From: Solanum dulcamara
Taxonomy: Eukaryota; Streptophyta; Magnoliopsida; Solanales; Solanaceae
DNA: 64,000 nt
Assembly: GCF_947179165.1 (NCBI RefSeq)
Contig: NC_077247.1
Span: forward strand, 14,087,501-14,151,500
Direction: 5' to 3'
This document shows, one piece after another, positions 21,234 to 34,745 of this stretch. The notes under the pieces are model-generated. The model saw only the letters and a list, made by a program, of their open reading frames with translations, was not told the origin of the DNA and did not search any database. Each line of letters begins with the position of its first letter. The first letter of the stretch is position 1. The position numbers were made by a program, and so were the translations under genes.

Positions 21234-23278
21234 CTAGTGGATTTCTTGGCCACTCTGCATCGTGGACTTGGTCCAGGGTAGTTCAATTTCTTCTTTGATC
21301 AATTTCGCTCAAAATTGCCAGTTAAGACTCCGCATCGTGGACTTGGGTAACTATTTTCGTCCGTATTCAGTTTTTAAGTAGGGGCACTTTAGACTTTTAC
21401 CTATCAATTAGTTAATGAACCTAGAATTTTGTAGGAATTAATTCGACCCTATTAATTAACCTAAGCCTCAGTTCCCACTCATTTTTTTACAGTTGATCAA
21501 TTACAAAAAAAATTTCTCTACCGGCTCCCAAATCATCTTTCAAGACAGTCAAGTAATTCTCTCAAGTTTTTCACCAAAATTCAATATTACTTTAAGTTTA
21601 TTCTAGCTTTTTATCTAAGGTATGTGGATATTCATCCATGGTCCCTTTCACCCATGGAGCCCAATAAATTCTTAACTTTTTCAATCAGTCTAAGTATGTA
21701 TTTTATGGATTTTGTGATCTCAATTCCGATTACGTGAATTATGATTATGAACTATTTCAATATGAATTAATGATTATTTTATGGTAATGAAGAGTTTTCT
21801 ATAAATTTCCTACATTGCTCTTTAGAGTTCATACATGGATGTTGGGTATTTTAAATTATACTTCCAATTTCATACTATTTTCATGAATTATGTATTGTTT
21901 GATATACATTATATGATTATGCACGTTTTTGATTCAATTTCATATTTTCCAAGTCAATTGATTATAAATCCACGCTTTCAACTAAGATCCTTAAAGGTGA
22001 CTTAAGATCTTTAAATGTGAATAAGACCTTAATTAAAGGGTGACTTAATATATTTAATGGTAACTTAAGACCCTAGTGATAAGGTGACTTAAGATCCTTT
22101 ATTGTGACTTAAGACCCTAATTATAGTCTTTATGAAATAAAATTCGTAATAATGGAAGACCCACACCCATATTACATGAATCACATGATAATGTACTATT
22201 CTTATAAACAAGTTTTAAGAATTTAATTAGTAGATTTGATTTCCTTTACAAATGATAAGTTTTGTTTTTAAAACAAGTGTGACTATGTTTTATGAAAAGC
22301 TTATGATTTATGAAAAATATGATTTATGATGATAATATATATTTTGTGGGATGTTGACTTAGTATCGAGAGGACTTTGAGGTGGGAACTCGACCCAAGGG
22401 GCCCTTAGTAGCAATCTCTAGTCACTTAACTACGTTGCCACAGTAGGTTTGCCTTTATTACCTAGCTAGTAGATCCACATATAGAACATATTTATAACTA
22501 CCCGCCTAGCGAGGTAGAGTCTACCTTGGCAAGTAGATTCCCCTTATTCCGTTGTATGGGGAGATACCGGAATTCCATGTTATAGATCACATGGTCTTAT
22601 TATCGGTTATAGTTATATCCTATATATGTATGGTCTTTTATGATGATTTACTTCACTAATCATATCCTTTACTTTTACATGATAATCTTATGGTTTATTG
22701 TGTATTGATCCTTCTCACGTCTACTTATGATTTTACTCTCTTTTATCATGCTATTTGAAATGGTTATTTGCACAACATAGTTTTATTATGCATTACATTG
22801 CCTACAGACTTAGTATATTCAAAAGTACTAATGCACACTTCATTGCCTACATCATATCACAATATAGGAATGGATTCTACATCCTCTTCTCGTAGCTAGT
22901 TGGTGATTGTCAAAGATTGTGTGGTGAGTCCTCATGCTTCGAGGGCAGGACGAGTCTATCTTTCCTTTTCTTGTCATTCCTTAGAATATGTTGGTACATT
23001 GAAACTATTACATGTTATGTTATTACTTTTCTTTGAGGGTAAGATAGGAACATGTACTAGTCCCGCCTATGTTAGTTTATGTAGAGGCATGTTGGATATG
23101 TGTATCGAGTCTATGTTGTCTTATTTCATTCTCATTATGCTATGTTCATGGATTTCTTATGAGTTTTCTCTTTATTTTTACCTTATATGTGGTTATGATA
23201 TGCAAAGAGGCTTGGTTGGAGTTTCTTCAAAAATCCTAATCACCGTGTCACAACAAGGGCCTAGCTTGGGCTGTGACA
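21234..23278 (+). repeat. M-type gypsy LTR, 5' truncated
   Basis: Related to LTR M from TTTAAGTAGGGGCACTTTAG (compare 9691) onward. Has TATTAATTAACC near 21450, donor-like AAGG-TATGTGG (about 21620), hairpin TCCATGG/CCATGGA (21635-21641 and 21652-21658), and the late LTR blocks to GGGCTGTGACA at 23278. No TG start at the left edge and no PBS at the right. The 129-codon open frame at 22900-23289 lies in this LTR and has no protein relatives I recognise. Confidence 0.7.
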
Positions 23279-24334
23279 ATAAGGTTTGATAATCATTCAT
23301 AAATCATTAATAGAAATCCTTTATAAATTATTATTATAAATCCTTAAAATCATACTTGAAAATAGCGTATGGTATATATCCATGAAAAGAAACTTGAAAT
23401 CATGCAATGTAACTTGAATTAGGCACAATTATATGAATAATAATGAAATAGACCATAATTAAGATGACCCAACGCAATTTCATGAAAATTAGGTCTTAGA
23501 AGAAGAATATTCAAAAAGAGAATTGAAGAAGAACCTTAGGACTCCATGAATGGAAGTATCCATGGATGACTTATCACATACCTTAGACAATTAGAACCGT
23601 AAATGCAATTAATAAGGAGACTTGAACTTGAATTCTCTTGAAATTTGCTTGACGAAAAAGAAGACCTTTTGGGAGAAATTTTAGAGAGAAGATTTGTAAT
23701 TTGGGTGTTAGGGTCTAAATGAGGGAGTTACAAGGTTTAGGGTAGTTAATAGAATAGAATTTAACCCAAAAACCATCTAAATACATTATGAGATAATAGG
23801 AAAAAGACCAAAACACCCTCTTTAAATAACTGAATGGGACCCTTGGACAGACCATTTTCACGGTCTGTGAAAAGCTCCACGGGCTGTGGAAAATGACCTT
23901 GCTAAGGCTGGGTGAAGGAACTCTAACGGAAGGAACTACGGTATGTGAAGATAATGAAAGGATGTGAAGGCCCTTGTGAAGATGCATCATTCCTTTAGTT
24001 CTAAGGAATGAGTTCCATGGACCGCCTTATAGTCAGTGAACATCACCATAGGTTGGGATCTGCATAATGGTCTTTAGCCCAATATTTTTACTTTTCCTGT
24101 CAACTCCACGGGACACCTTCATGGGCCGTGGATCCTTTCATGGTCTGTTGAAGTGTCCGTGAACCTTTCTTTTTCCCCCCCACAAAATTTCTAGTACTCC
24201 ACCAGAGGCCCTTCCATGGCCCATGGTCTTTACCACAGCATGTGAAAAGTTCTATGAAAGACCAAAAATCTGAAATTTTTTGGGATCTTATTTTAAACTC
24301 TATTTTCTAGCTTTACAACTTTCGGGGTCTTATA
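23279..24334 (-). repeat. 3' LTR of element K, second part
   Basis: Completes the minus-strand LTR: hairpin region reversed at about 23550-23575, a long array of CACGGTCTGTG/CCACGGGCTGTGG/CATGGGCCGTGG near-palindromes (23855-24260), and the outer end GGGGTCTTATA at 24334 (LTR start TATAAGACCCC on the minus strand). Confidence 0.75.
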
Positions 24335-24350
24335 ATATCTCCCCCTTTGG
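24335..24350 (-). other. Polypurine tract of element K
   Basis: On the minus strand CCAAAGGGGGAGATAT directly precedes the LTR start, the primer site for plus-strand synthesis. This confirms that 19237-24334 is the 3' LTR and that the internal region lies to the right. Confidence 0.85.
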
Positions 24351-25120
24351 AATATTCATCCTCAAATGAGACTCAAACTAGCATGAATGAAATAGTAAAA
24401 AGATATAGTATCCCAAAATGAATACAATACATATCAAAAATACATAAAAACATGAAATATTAAATCCCAAGTTAAAACATAACTTTAAAACTCATTTCAT
24501 GAATGTGCAAGCATATGAAAACTTGAGAATGACTAAAACACATGAATTTGATGGACTAAATAATGAAATAACTTAATTCGTCAACTAGGAACAAAAGGAA
24601 AGAGATATTATCGTGCGTCATATCAACTTCAGGTTCCCATGTACCTCAACCTCTTGGTTACTCCATAACATCTTAACGGAAGCTATTTCCTTGTTCCTCA
24701 ACCTTCTAAATTGCCGGTCTAGATCTCAACTAGAATCTCCTTTTAGAATAAACTCTCTTTCACACTAACACTTTTCAAAGGCACAATAGATATAAAATTA
24801 CCCACACACTTCCTCAAATATCTATACGTCTTTGTGGTACCCGGATGAATAGAATACCGCAAACTATGAGCACTGGAAAATATCATTTCCCTTAAGCCAT
24901 CAATATTAGAAACACACTACCAACCTTGATATCTAAGGACACAATCTCCACCTTCGGAGAAAGCCTCACGGCAACCGCTTTCTTCAGCTCAACCAAAGAA
25001 GAATCACTATCTTGTTTTGCCTAAACATCCATCACAAGAGACAATTTAAAATTTCGTTCCACAACTAAACCACTATCTTCTAAATCAACCAATCCAACAT
25101 TCAAAACTATGTTGACTATG
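24351..25120 (-). pseudogene. Chromodomain and integrase remnants of element K
   Basis: Read on the minus strand from right to left. About 25000-24780 gives a KVEIVSLDIKVG block and then GLREMIFSSAHSLRYSIHPG and TKTYRYLRK, the integrase zinc-binding region. About 24740-24620 gives the chromodomain end (RQFRRLRNKE-like, then EPEVDMTHD-like, degenerate). The catalytic core between them is missing, so an internal deletion joined the two. Beyond 25120 plus-strand LTR sequence begins. Confidence 0.65.
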
Positions 25121-27001
25121 GATGAACACCATGGGCCGTATTGCATTTCACAAACCATGGTGGGTCATGTGATGGGAAAGCCCCTTTTTAAAAATAAAGT
25201 CCAACTCCATGATGGGGACTGTGGCCCGTATTGACCTTCACGGGCCGTGGTGATGGTCTGTCTTTAGCCTGGATTCAGTTTTCAATTGGGGTTATTTTGG
25301 TCTTTTCCTTATATTTTATGAAAGAATGTGGATGGGTTTTGGGACTAGATTCTGACCTATTAACTACCCTAAAGTCTTCTAACCCTCCTATTCTTCACAT
25401 TACTTCCCAAATCACAAAACTTTGCTCCCAAGTTTTCTGTCAAGGTCTTCTTCTCCCTCAAGCAGCTTAAAAAGGGTTCTTAAAGGCCAAGCTTCCATTC
25501 TTTTTAATTAATAGCTCATCAAGTTTAAGATATGTAGAACTCCATCCATTGGTACCTTTCACCCACGGAATCCCAAAGATTTCTTCTCAATTTTCTGATG
25601 ATTTCTTCAATTAAAAGCCCTAATTTCATGATTTATATTGGGCCTTCTTAGTTATGATATAATTTAATATTATTGGTTTAATTATGTAAAATTCACATCA
25701 TATTACATGATTTAAACTTGAATTTCAATGACCCATACTATATGCTAGTTTAAAGTATGATTTATGAGATATGATCATGATTTTCAGGTTATCTTTTATG
25801 AAAGCTTTATTGAATGATCTTGAAGGTTCATGAATAATTTATGAAAGCTTTTGAATAATTATTCTATGATGTTTCAAGCAAATATTATAAAAGAGTGACT
25901 AGAGATCCTTGAAGGTTGATCAAGACTCTAAGAAAAAAGGTGACTTAAGATCCTTAATGAGGAAGGTGACTTAAGACCCTAAAGATGTTTAGTGGAAGGC
26001 CTACACCCACATTATATAAATTACTTGATAATGAACTATTTCTATGAACAAGTTTATGAATTATGATTATAAAAAGCTTATGATTATAGGAAATATGCTT
26101 TAAGATAATGACATAATATGTATTCCATTAGATAATGTACTTAGCACCGAGTGGACTTTGAGGTGGAGGCTCGACCTAAGCCCTAGTAGGAATCTCTAGT
26201 CTCTTAAATTGCGTAGCCACCATAGGTTTACCAAGTGGTCTAGCTACTGGATTCACATATAGCACATGATGATATTAATTGAACAGAGCTTACCTTGACA
26301 AGTAGCCTTTCCCCCTTCTCAATGTGGGTATCATCAGATTCCATGTAATTATTCGCATGGTCTTAATTTTGGTTATAGTTATCTCCCATATATGTAAATT
26401 CTTCTGATGATTATGACGTTTTGATGCATTTACCAATGAGTTAAATATTTTAATATTTTCATGAATTTGCACATATTTTAAAGATATTAGTCTTGCATCC
26501 CATTATTCATATTGATTATGTCCTATGTTTATTTCTCATGCATATGCTCATATACTTAGCGCATTCCATGTATGAATGCATACTTTTTGCCTACATTGTA
26601 TCATAATGTAGGGACCAGCGATCACGTTCATCCTCCTCCCGCTCGTGGATAGCATTAGCACTTTTGTATTGTTGGTGAGTCCTCATGTTTTGAGGATGAG
26701 ATATTTATTTCTTATGAGTTTATGACTTCTTTTGCCGTTTATATTGGGTGAGGTAGGAGATTGTCTTACACCCCATATAGACTAGTAGAGGCATATTAGA
26801 TGTTCATTGGAGTCTATGTTGTCTCTTATTCCTCATTTTGAGACTTATGTTCCATTTGCGATTTTGCTTCCATAAATTCATTTAAATTTTTTGTTTATTT
26901 ACCTTATGTATGCTCTTGAATGTTATGCTAAGAGACTTGATTGGGGTCTTTCGGTATTCTAATCATTGTGTTGCGACTAGCCGTTAGGTCAAGTCATGAC
27001 A
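25121..27001 (+). repeat. 5' LTR of gypsy element N, left edge uncertain
   Basis: Carries GGCCCGTATTGACCTTCACGG and CACGGGCCGTGGTG near-palindromes near 25210-25245, an altered donor-like TAAGATATGTAG near 25530 and a decayed hairpin (25542-25570). Late LTR blocks (CTTAGCACCGAG, ATTCGCATGGTC) follow, ending GTCATGACA at 27001. A PBS comes right after. The TG start was not found, so the left part may be lost or merged with K. Confidence 0.7.
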
Positions 27002-27005
27002 AATT

Positions 27006-27017
27006 TGATATCAGAGC
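27006..27017 (+). other. Primer-binding site of element N
   Basis: TGATATCAGAGC, one mismatch (G to A) from the initiator tRNA-Met PBS seen at 3248, 31399 and 53192; placed four bases after the LTR end. Confidence 0.8.
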
Positions 27018-27210
27018 ATAAGGTCTTATGGAGTCTAACATGCCGCATTGAGTAGAGTCTTGATCATTGGTGGGAAATGTGACACATCTATGAAGAGGAT
27101 GCTATAAGGAATCTTATGAAGCACTGCACTTCTTTCATGATCTGATCATGCTATAGAGTTAAACTTTAAGGTTTCCTCTTCTAACACTTTATCTTTGCCA
27201 TTACAGAATC

Positions 27211-28262
27211 ATGCCTCCATGAAGAGCTCATATCCGAAGAAATATGGAAGAGGATCCATAGGCTCCACATGCTCTTTTAAATGATCAAGTAACTAATGCA
27301 AAGTTCCTAGATGTTTTCCAAATGCTAGCCCAAGCTGTTACTATTCAAGTGAATCTAAGGGTAGATGCTCCTCCCAATGTGTCTACTCCGACTTCAAGGG
27401 TTAGAGATTTCAGAAGAATGAACCCTTTTGATCTTTATATATCCAAGATTGATGAGGATCCCCAAGACTTCGTTGATGAATTGTACAAGATTGTTTAGAT
27501 TATGGGAGTGTTTTCAGAAGAGAAGGCAGAACTGGTGTCTTACCATATCAAGGGTATCGTTGAAGTGTGGTACAACCAATGGAAAGCCAAAAGGGTAAAA
27601 GAGGGTTCCATAGGTTGGAAAAAGTTTAAAGTTGCATTTCTTGATCACCTTTTCCACTTTATTTAAGGGAGGTGAAGGTATTGGAATTCATAAACCTCAA
27701 GAAAGAGAACATGAATGTGAAGGAGTATTCCCTCAATTTCACAAAGTTGTCCAAGTATGGTCCATCCTTGGTAGCAGACTCTCTTGCCCGAATGAGTAAA
27801 TTTATTTTGCGAGTGTCGAATTTTGTGATGAAGGAATGCCTAACCCCTATGCTGATGAAGAAGATGGATATCTCTAGGCTCATGACTTATGCCGAGAAAA
27901 TTGAAGGACCGAAGCTTAAGGAGAGGAATGTAAGGGAGTCCTAAAAGGCTCATTTTGAGGTGAATTTTCTCACAACAAATCTAGTGGTGGTAATGATCAT
28001 TCTCGATAAGGCCAAAAGTTTTAAGGCAAAGGTTCTTCACAAGTTTTTGGTCAAAGGTTTGAAAAAGATAGGGTCTCAAGCCCTAAGGCACAAGGCGGTG
28101 TTAGTGGATCTACTCTTACTAAGTGTACCAATTTTAGGAGGAATCATGGAGATAAATATTTGGTTAGAACGGGTGTATGCTTTGGATGTGGTAAGATGGG
28201 GCACAAAATTTACAAACGTCCTAATAAGGAAAGTGTCATAGTAAATAACATAAACTCATATT
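27211..28262 (+). pseudogene. gag: gag of element N, frameshifted
   Basis: An ATG at 27211 follows the usual leader. Blocks: VRDFRRMNPFDLYISKIDED at about 27402-27460, the DEDPQDFVDELYKIV block (to about 27495), the VLEFINLKKENMNVKEYSLN block (27678-27740), KMDISRLMTYAEKIEG (about 27860-27910), and a zinc knuckle CFGCGKMGHKIYKR at about 28178-28219, whose last cysteine is Arg. Early stops and at least two frame changes. Close to the gag of element A but with different decay. Ends abruptly at minus-strand LTR sequence, so protease and pol are lost. Confidence 0.8.
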
Positions 28263-30045
28263 GGTTACACCCTCAAGACATGAGGACTCACAAATTAAGT
28301 GGCAGCAATGAGGTAACTCTAGCTATGAGTGGGAGGAAGAGCAAGATCTTTGGATCTTATACTACAATATAATATAGATAAAAGTGTGCGTGAGTACATG
28401 AAATGCACTAAGTATGGAAGAAACATGTATGAAAACTAATAATAGTACATACACAATATGAACGTGAGATGCATGACCGATATCTTTAAGTCAAGTGTAA
28501 AACTTTGAAGACATTTAAACATCATAATCATGGTCAATGCATCATAAAATTGACATAAGAGATCATATCATACTTTATACCTTTGTATGGGATAGGACCT
28601 TAACCGACATTTAAGACTATGCGAGCTATAACATGGAATCCTATGTAACTCCACATCGATAAGAAAGAGTCTACTTGCCAAGGTAGATTTCATGAGAACA
28701 TCTTAATTCATGAGCTATACATGGATCTACTAGCTAGGATGTAAAGGCAAACCTACATGGGAAACATAGGTAGGAACTAAAGGTTGATACTAGAATTTCC
28801 TTGGGTAGCTACGTTTGCTGCTGGACAGAAATCCATCTTAAAGTCCTCTCGGTGCTTAGTCATTATCTCAATGGACTTCATCGAAACATAATCACTAATA
28901 TAATCATAAAAGTAGTCATAAGAATAACTCCTAAACATGATTGATTAATTTAAGAATGAGAAAATTCTTTCAATCCTTATGAATCCTTGATTAGGTGAGA
29001 AAATTCATTCACCTTTTTAACATATGTGTGTGAGAAATTTTCATTTTACACTATACAAACTTGCTTGAAACATCATTGAAACACAATTCATCAGAATCAT
29101 TAATTTTCAGAAGATATTTCACCAATTCATGATCATAGCTTCATAAGTTCACACTTGAAAATATCATAATGCATGGGTCCTTAGAAATCAACTTGAAAGC
29201 ATACAAATCAAATTTATTTATGCATAATTAAATCAATGATAATGAGAGAAACTAAAATTGGATTAATCCAATATAATTTCATCAGAATTAGGGCTTAGAC
29301 ACGGAATTCAATAAGAAGAATTTAGGGAAAAACATGGGACTCCATGCATGAATTCCCACATACATTAGTTAATTGAGCCCTAAATGCAAAGATTATGGTG
29401 ACTCAAACTTGAATTCTCTTGAACTTAACTTGTCTTGAAGATAAAACCCTTGGGAGAGTGTTTTTGAGAGAGAAATATTATAATCATGGATTGGAGAATG
29501 AATGAGGGTAATTTAAAAGGTTTAGGTGGTTATAGTATTGGAATCTTGGCTTAAAATGATGTAGTCTAGAAATTAAATAAGTTGAAATTTTCAAAAATGT
29601 CCCTACTTAAAACTGTCAGGATCCATATTTGTGAGGTCAGTTGACCTGGCCTTTCCATTTGGCAAGTCACCACCTCTTTGGCCTACTCACCTACCTATTT
29701 CTCCATCTTCTTAGATAATTAAGAAGTTTTTTGCAAGCAGGGTTGACTCGCAATTAATTCAACGAGTCCCTGTTCTACCCTTTCCCTCGCTCATTCACCC
29801 AAAACCCTGGTAACTTCTCTAATGTTTTATGCTAGATATCTCATCTCATCAATCCTATTTCATGAATTTCCAAGATACCTTTTTCCTCGCCAACCATCCT
29901 TGAACATTAAGCCCAGATTCCATAAGGAGTTGGCGAGTTCTTGCACTATTTGGCGAGTCACCAAGGTTGACTAGGCGACCTTTAGCTCCCAAACTTCACG
30001 GTTCTATTTTTTTAATTCCAAGTTCCACTATAATACAGGGTCAAC
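28263..30045 (-). repeat. Minus-strand gypsy LTR fragment
   Basis: Reversed LTR blocks: ACTCATATTG.TTACACCC and AGACATGAGGACTCACAA near 28253-28290, CATGCGAGCTATAACATGG near 28616, CTCGGTGCTTAGTC near 28847. The upstream array here is built on TTGGCGAGTCACC (29620-29990). No LTR end on the left, so it is truncated. No PBS or coding sequence. Confidence 0.65.
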
Positions 30046-30655
30046 GCAATATTCTGAAAATCATAATGATAACATAAATGAGAGATGTCGTTAAATGACA
30101 TAAACTATGTGAGCTATAATATGAATTTCGGCATTATGCTCTCATACTAAAAAGAGAGTGTCCTACTTTCCAAGGTAAGGACCATGGTCATAAGCTTAAG
30201 TGGATCCACTAGCTAATGCCCAATCGAGACATAACCTATGGAGCAAGTAGTTTTGGGACCCGAGTAATAACAACTATTCCAATTTGGTGCTAGATAAACT
30301 CTCAACATAAAATATATATAGTCATATCCTGTTCAATATTTTAGTCTTTGAAAAAGTAAGAATACAGTAAAACAAAATCATTCATGAAGACTCATAATCT
30401 TAAGAATAACTTCATTAAAATATCATGATTTCATAACATAATCAATTCATAAGAGAAATTTAATTGAAAGCATCTAAATCATGATAATCTTTCATAATGA
30501 GAAAACTTCAACCCAAAGAACCTAATATCATCAAATATTGTTGAGACTTTATTCAAAAATATCCTTGAATCATAATCTCTTTAATTCATAATGCATTTAT
30601 ATCATCAAATCTTGATTTTATATAATAAAACACTTGTATAGCATGAAACCCTAGA
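30046..30655 (-). repeat. Second minus-strand LTR fragment
   Basis: ACTATGTGAGCTATAATATG (30104), the TTTCCAAGGTAAGGACCATGG block (30167) and GGTGCTAGATAAACTC (30291) match the minus-strand LTR at 37230-37480 rather than the preceding piece. Both edges are unclear. It abuts the C-type LTR. Confidence 0.55.
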
Positions 30656-31395
30656 TATGGTTGGATTGGATTAGCCTATTGGTTTTTATGATGTTTCATG
30701 GTGGATATTGTCAGATTTTCTTCAGTTAGTTGACTTCCATAGTAGAATCTTATTGTTATTATGTTATTGGACTAGAATATTTAGGTATGTTCCTTTGCCT
30801 CAGTTACCTGCTTATTTTATCCTATTCCCTTATCTCTAGTTATATGTACTACATGATATTTCTTCTTTAGTTGCTTGTAATGTGCATTCCTTATTTACCT
30901 TCTATTTATACTTGCTTTGTATTTAGATCTTAGTCAGCCTATGCCTACTGAGTTCCACTTATTGGTACTCATAATACACTTTTCCATCCTGCAGATCATA
31001 GTAAGAGTTCTCTCCATTGAAATAAGCCTTGTGCAAAATAGTTATGGATCGAAGACTTGGGGTGAGGTCCTAACATGCAGATATGTCCTTATCCTTATGT
31101 TTAGGATGGACTAGTTTTCATTTTGAATTTAGGGATAGTTCGGTATATTTGTACTTACCTTGTACTTCTATTTTTATTAGTAGCTCGACTATCGACTGAT
31201 ACCAGCTCTTGGGGGTACTTTATGTATATTTTGATTATATTTTCCTCTCTTTAGTCTAGTATTTATGCTTTACTCTCTACATTCTTCTCTTTCTCATGAT
31301 AGCTTGCTACCTTTGGTTACAGACTATGGGTTTGATTTACCTATCGGTGGAATATTTGTAGCTGCCATCATGACTTGAGATTTTGGATCATGACA
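30656..31395 (+). repeat. 5' LTR (3' portion) of gypsy element C
   Basis: Ends TTTTGGATCATGACA and is followed by a PBS. Shares about 740 bp of structure with 20481-21233. No TG start was found, so only the 3' part is certain. Confidence 0.7.
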
Positions 31396-31398
31396 TAT

Positions 31399-31410
31399 TG
31401 GTATCAGAGC
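31399..31410 (+). other. Primer-binding site of element C
   Basis: TGGTATCAGAGC, perfect, three bases after the LTR end at 31395. Confidence 0.9.
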
Positions 31411-32191
31411 TCTAGGTCCACCTGTATCATTGGTATGAGAAAAAACGTCTAGTAGAGTTCTGTAGATTAGTATGGAGAAGTGTGTGGCCTATCTTCACGA
31501 GCCTATAGGGCATTCTTTGGAATTCCATTCTTAATTCTTTATCATATGCATCTAGTTTGATAAACCTCTAAGTATTTCTTTTAATCCAGTCTTTCTTAGA
31601 TGGATAGCACAAAGTATTCAATGGACGCGGATGGGATTTCCACCTATATCACTATGGCTTCCATATATGGTTAGGATAGAGAGCCTTTACTAGAGGTAGA
31701 TATTTAGACCTGGGATGTTCTGCGGCAACGTTTAGGGGCAGCACAAGCTCCGACAGGGCTAGTGGCCACTTTGCCTTCTAAGGATTTAGTGTTGAGGATT
31801 CCAAGTCTCTTCAAGGATACACCACATGTAGGTGTGATTCTTGGTACAATAGTGATTTATAGACTAGAGTGGGGTTAGTAGGTCTACATCATGGTTTTTT
31901 TTATGTTTTTAAGTATGTGATTGGGTTTCTCAAGTAGGCCATGCATACTCCCACATTGTTTTCTACCGATTAGAATTTGACTTTTAGATTTATTAGACGA
32001 TTGAATTTACCACTCCATCTAGTATCTGAGCACCTGATAGCAGTTGAGTCTACCTTCCCACAGGTAGGTGTTCATGTGGGGACTATAGAGTGGGCATGTC
32101 TTAGGACTTATGGGGTTATTGGTAACAGACCCGAAAAATAGTATTATAGCGATGACATCTCACCCCAATATAGGCATCAACTCAGTAGGCA
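31411..32191 (+). pseudogene. Leader and probable early gag of element C
   Basis: About 780 bp between PBS and LTR D. Weak coding traces at 31940-32140, around TFRFIRRLNLPLHLVSEHL and VESTFPQVGVHVGTIEWA, open for short stretches only. This is not the standard gag seen in elements A and N, and I do not recognise the domain. Position suggests early gag of the C family. Confidence 0.4.
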
Positions 32192-33840
32192 TGTAACAAC
32201 CTAGAAATCCTAGCCCAATTTGACTCATAATGAAAATCAAAAGTTTGGAGTTCTACAGTTTTGGAGATTCACAAGTAGCATCTATGAACCTTAGATGGAA
32301 CCAGAGGCGGTAGGTGAGGCTCGTAGATCAGTTCCTGAGTGAAAAAATATTTTACTTTCTAGGATGGTGTTTATGGCTCGTGGAAAGAACCATGAACAAT
32401 ATATGGTCTCTATAGAACCTAATATTTACAAACCGAAATTACGGCATGTACAACATTTTATGAATCATAGGTTGACTTGTGGTTCCAAAGTATAGAAATG
32501 TATTCGTGTCTGACTTTTATGGAACCTTTCCATGAACTAAAAGTATTTACATACAGTAGATTGGGTCCTTAGATCAATGTGTTAAAACCCCATTTGGGAC
32601 TGATTTTCATAGACTAATAGGACAACTCGTAAGTGAAATTATGACTCATAAAAGGGGGCTCATAAACCAAAAGTTTAGAAACATCAGAATGTCAGCTTGC
32701 TTTCTATAAGAGGCTTCCACGACCCATAGAAGTTTCTACAGACCATAGATGGTCATTGTAGATGACTCCATCTGGTTTTTAATAAAGGATCTTTCAGTAT
32801 TTTCCCACCCTTTCTAAGCCTCATACATTTTTGGATAACTTAAGGTCTTTATCAATATAGTTCAACCTAATTGCTTCCATAATTATTCTCAAGATGAAGC
32901 AAGATTCAAGAGGGGAATACTAGGGTTACAATTATCTTCTTCAAGATTTTTAAGAACCTTGTTCTTCCAGGTATGTCAGGCTACTCATTGTGTTGGCCTA
33001 AGTTCTTCCTCACGCCCTACATCTAAATTTAGTCAATAAGAGTAAATCTATGGTTTTCACCCTAAATTCCCATGAACTCTCAAATTATTTCTCTACTTTT
33101 GATTATTGATTTCTTAATTTTAGCATTGAGATTGATTATAATTCTTCATATATATTTATAATTCTTGAATTATTCTTCATGCATTTTCCACCGCATGAAC
33201 TCTAATTAGATAAGAATTATTTGAAGACTCGTGCACTATTATTCATAATGCATTATTTTCTTAATAAATCAAGTTCAAGTATTTTAAGCAATAATATAAG
33301 AAGAGTTTTAAGGGAACACTAAGAGTTCCAAATATGTTATTTTTAGTAAAAATATGACTAGTTTTAAGGGAAGCATTATCAATAGAGAAAGTAGTTTCAG
33401 TCAGTTAAAGTATAGTTTAGTATACTTGTAAAGAAATATTTTGAGTATTTACTCACACTGATATTACTATAAGGGTTATCTCATATTTTTGAGAGTAGTG
33501 TTGAACACCGATTTGGATACGAGTTCAAATAACTCCAACCCCATAAACTGAGCCACCACCATAGATAGGATCTTGTTGTTGGTTCATGCGACTCCTCACC
33601 CAACCCCTGATAAAGACTTTATTGATGGATCCATAAGTTCCATTTTGTTGTCCATTACTCTAGAAATGTATGGTATGGATTTGACAATGTGGGGTAGATG
33701 TTGAATAATTATGAGGATCAATGTAATGGTTGTTGGTTATGAGAAACTCCCTAAGAAAAGTAAAATTATAATTTTAGAAATTATATTATTGTGTTATCTA
33801 AGATGTAAAGCTTTACTTGATTTTATTATATTTACTTGTG
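32192..33840 (+). repeat. LTR D inserted in element C
   Basis: Starts TGTAACAACCTAGAAATCC. Its first 600 bp holds the CTTCCACGACCCATAGAAG and CAGACCATAGATGG motif array. Donor-like CCAGGTATGTCAGG is at about 32968. Late LTR blocks become unrecognisable after about 33680 and no clear CA end or matching target duplication was found, so the right edge is approximate. C-type gag resumes at about 33841. Confidence 0.6.
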
Positions 33841-34745
33841 TTATCCTAGATTCTCACACAGTTGGTGGCTGCTCAGTCAGGCCATTAGGAAGCCACAATC
33901 ACTACCTCAAGTCCCCAAGAGTTGTCTATTGCGACAAGGATAAGAGAATTCTTAAGGATGAATCCACTAGTGTTCACTAGGTCAAAGGTAGAAGAGGATC
34001 CTCAAAAATTCATTATTTAGACGTGGAAGATACTTAAGGCTACACATGCTACTGAGACTAATGGAGTTGAGCTTATTAAATATCGACTCAAAGATGTGGT
34101 AAATATCTCAAATAATTAGTGGGAGGAAATTCAAAGGGAATATGCTAAACTCGTTACATGGGATGAGTTTGTGAACTTGAAGTAAGAAGGCTTTAGATTA
34201 AAGGAGTATAATCTTAAGTTCATCCAGTTATTCAGATATATTCCAGAGATGGTTTCAAATATGAGATCAAGGATAATAAAGTTTGTCTATGGGCTAGGAA
34301 AACATTTGAAGAAAGAGTTCAAGGTTACTTTGTTTATTTTTGATAGGGATATCTCCAAGTCCATGGTGTATTCACAACAAATTAAGGAAGATAAGAAGAG
34401 GGATAGGGAAGAGAAACAAAATAAAAGGGCAAAGTCGGCAGGTCATGAGCACATTCAGTAGAGGAGTGGTAATGGCAACAGGTCTTTTTTCCAAAAAAGG
34501 TCATCTATACATGTGCCATCATCATCGAGTACACTTGCACTGGGAAATAGAAATGATCAGAAGTTTAGGGTGACAAAATTTCAAAGATTAAGGTTCTCAG
34601 TCACAAGATAGTGTGGCATGACAATATTCTCAAAATGTACCTTGTGGTAAGTACAGTAGGCCTCATCTGGGAGAGTGTTGTGATGGCACTAGTTGTTGCT
34701 ATAAGTATGGACATATGGGTCACTTTTTGAGAGATTGTCTGAGGT
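33841..34745 (+). pseudogene. gag: gag of element C, broken
   Basis: RILKDESTSVH-like start, SKVEEDPQKFI (about 33979-34012), WKILKATHATETNGVELIKY (about 34023-34082), EYNLKFIQLFRYIPEMVSNM (34206-34265), then an open run VYGLGKHLKKEFKVTLFIFD and a basic KEDKKRDREEKQNKRAKS tail (to 34461). The zinc knuckle at about 34697-34739 has Tyr for the second Cys. Several stops. It packaged the element RNA in life. Confidence 0.75.

Noticed and set aside
22900..23289. 129-codon open frame as a gene
   Set aside because: It spans the LTR end and standard LTR blocks (TTGAGGGTAAGATAGG, CACCGTGTCACAAC). No recognised domain, and it would cross the LTR boundary at 23278.
27659..27883. Minus-strand 74-codon frame opposite gag
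   Set aside because: It is the antisense shadow of the gag block at 27672-27944 and has no support of its own.
32187..33860. TCAGTAGGCA/TCAGTCAGGCC as the target duplication of LTR D
   Set aside because: The two strings differ in length and are not at a defined LTR end; the right string is ordinary gag-linker sequence of the C family.
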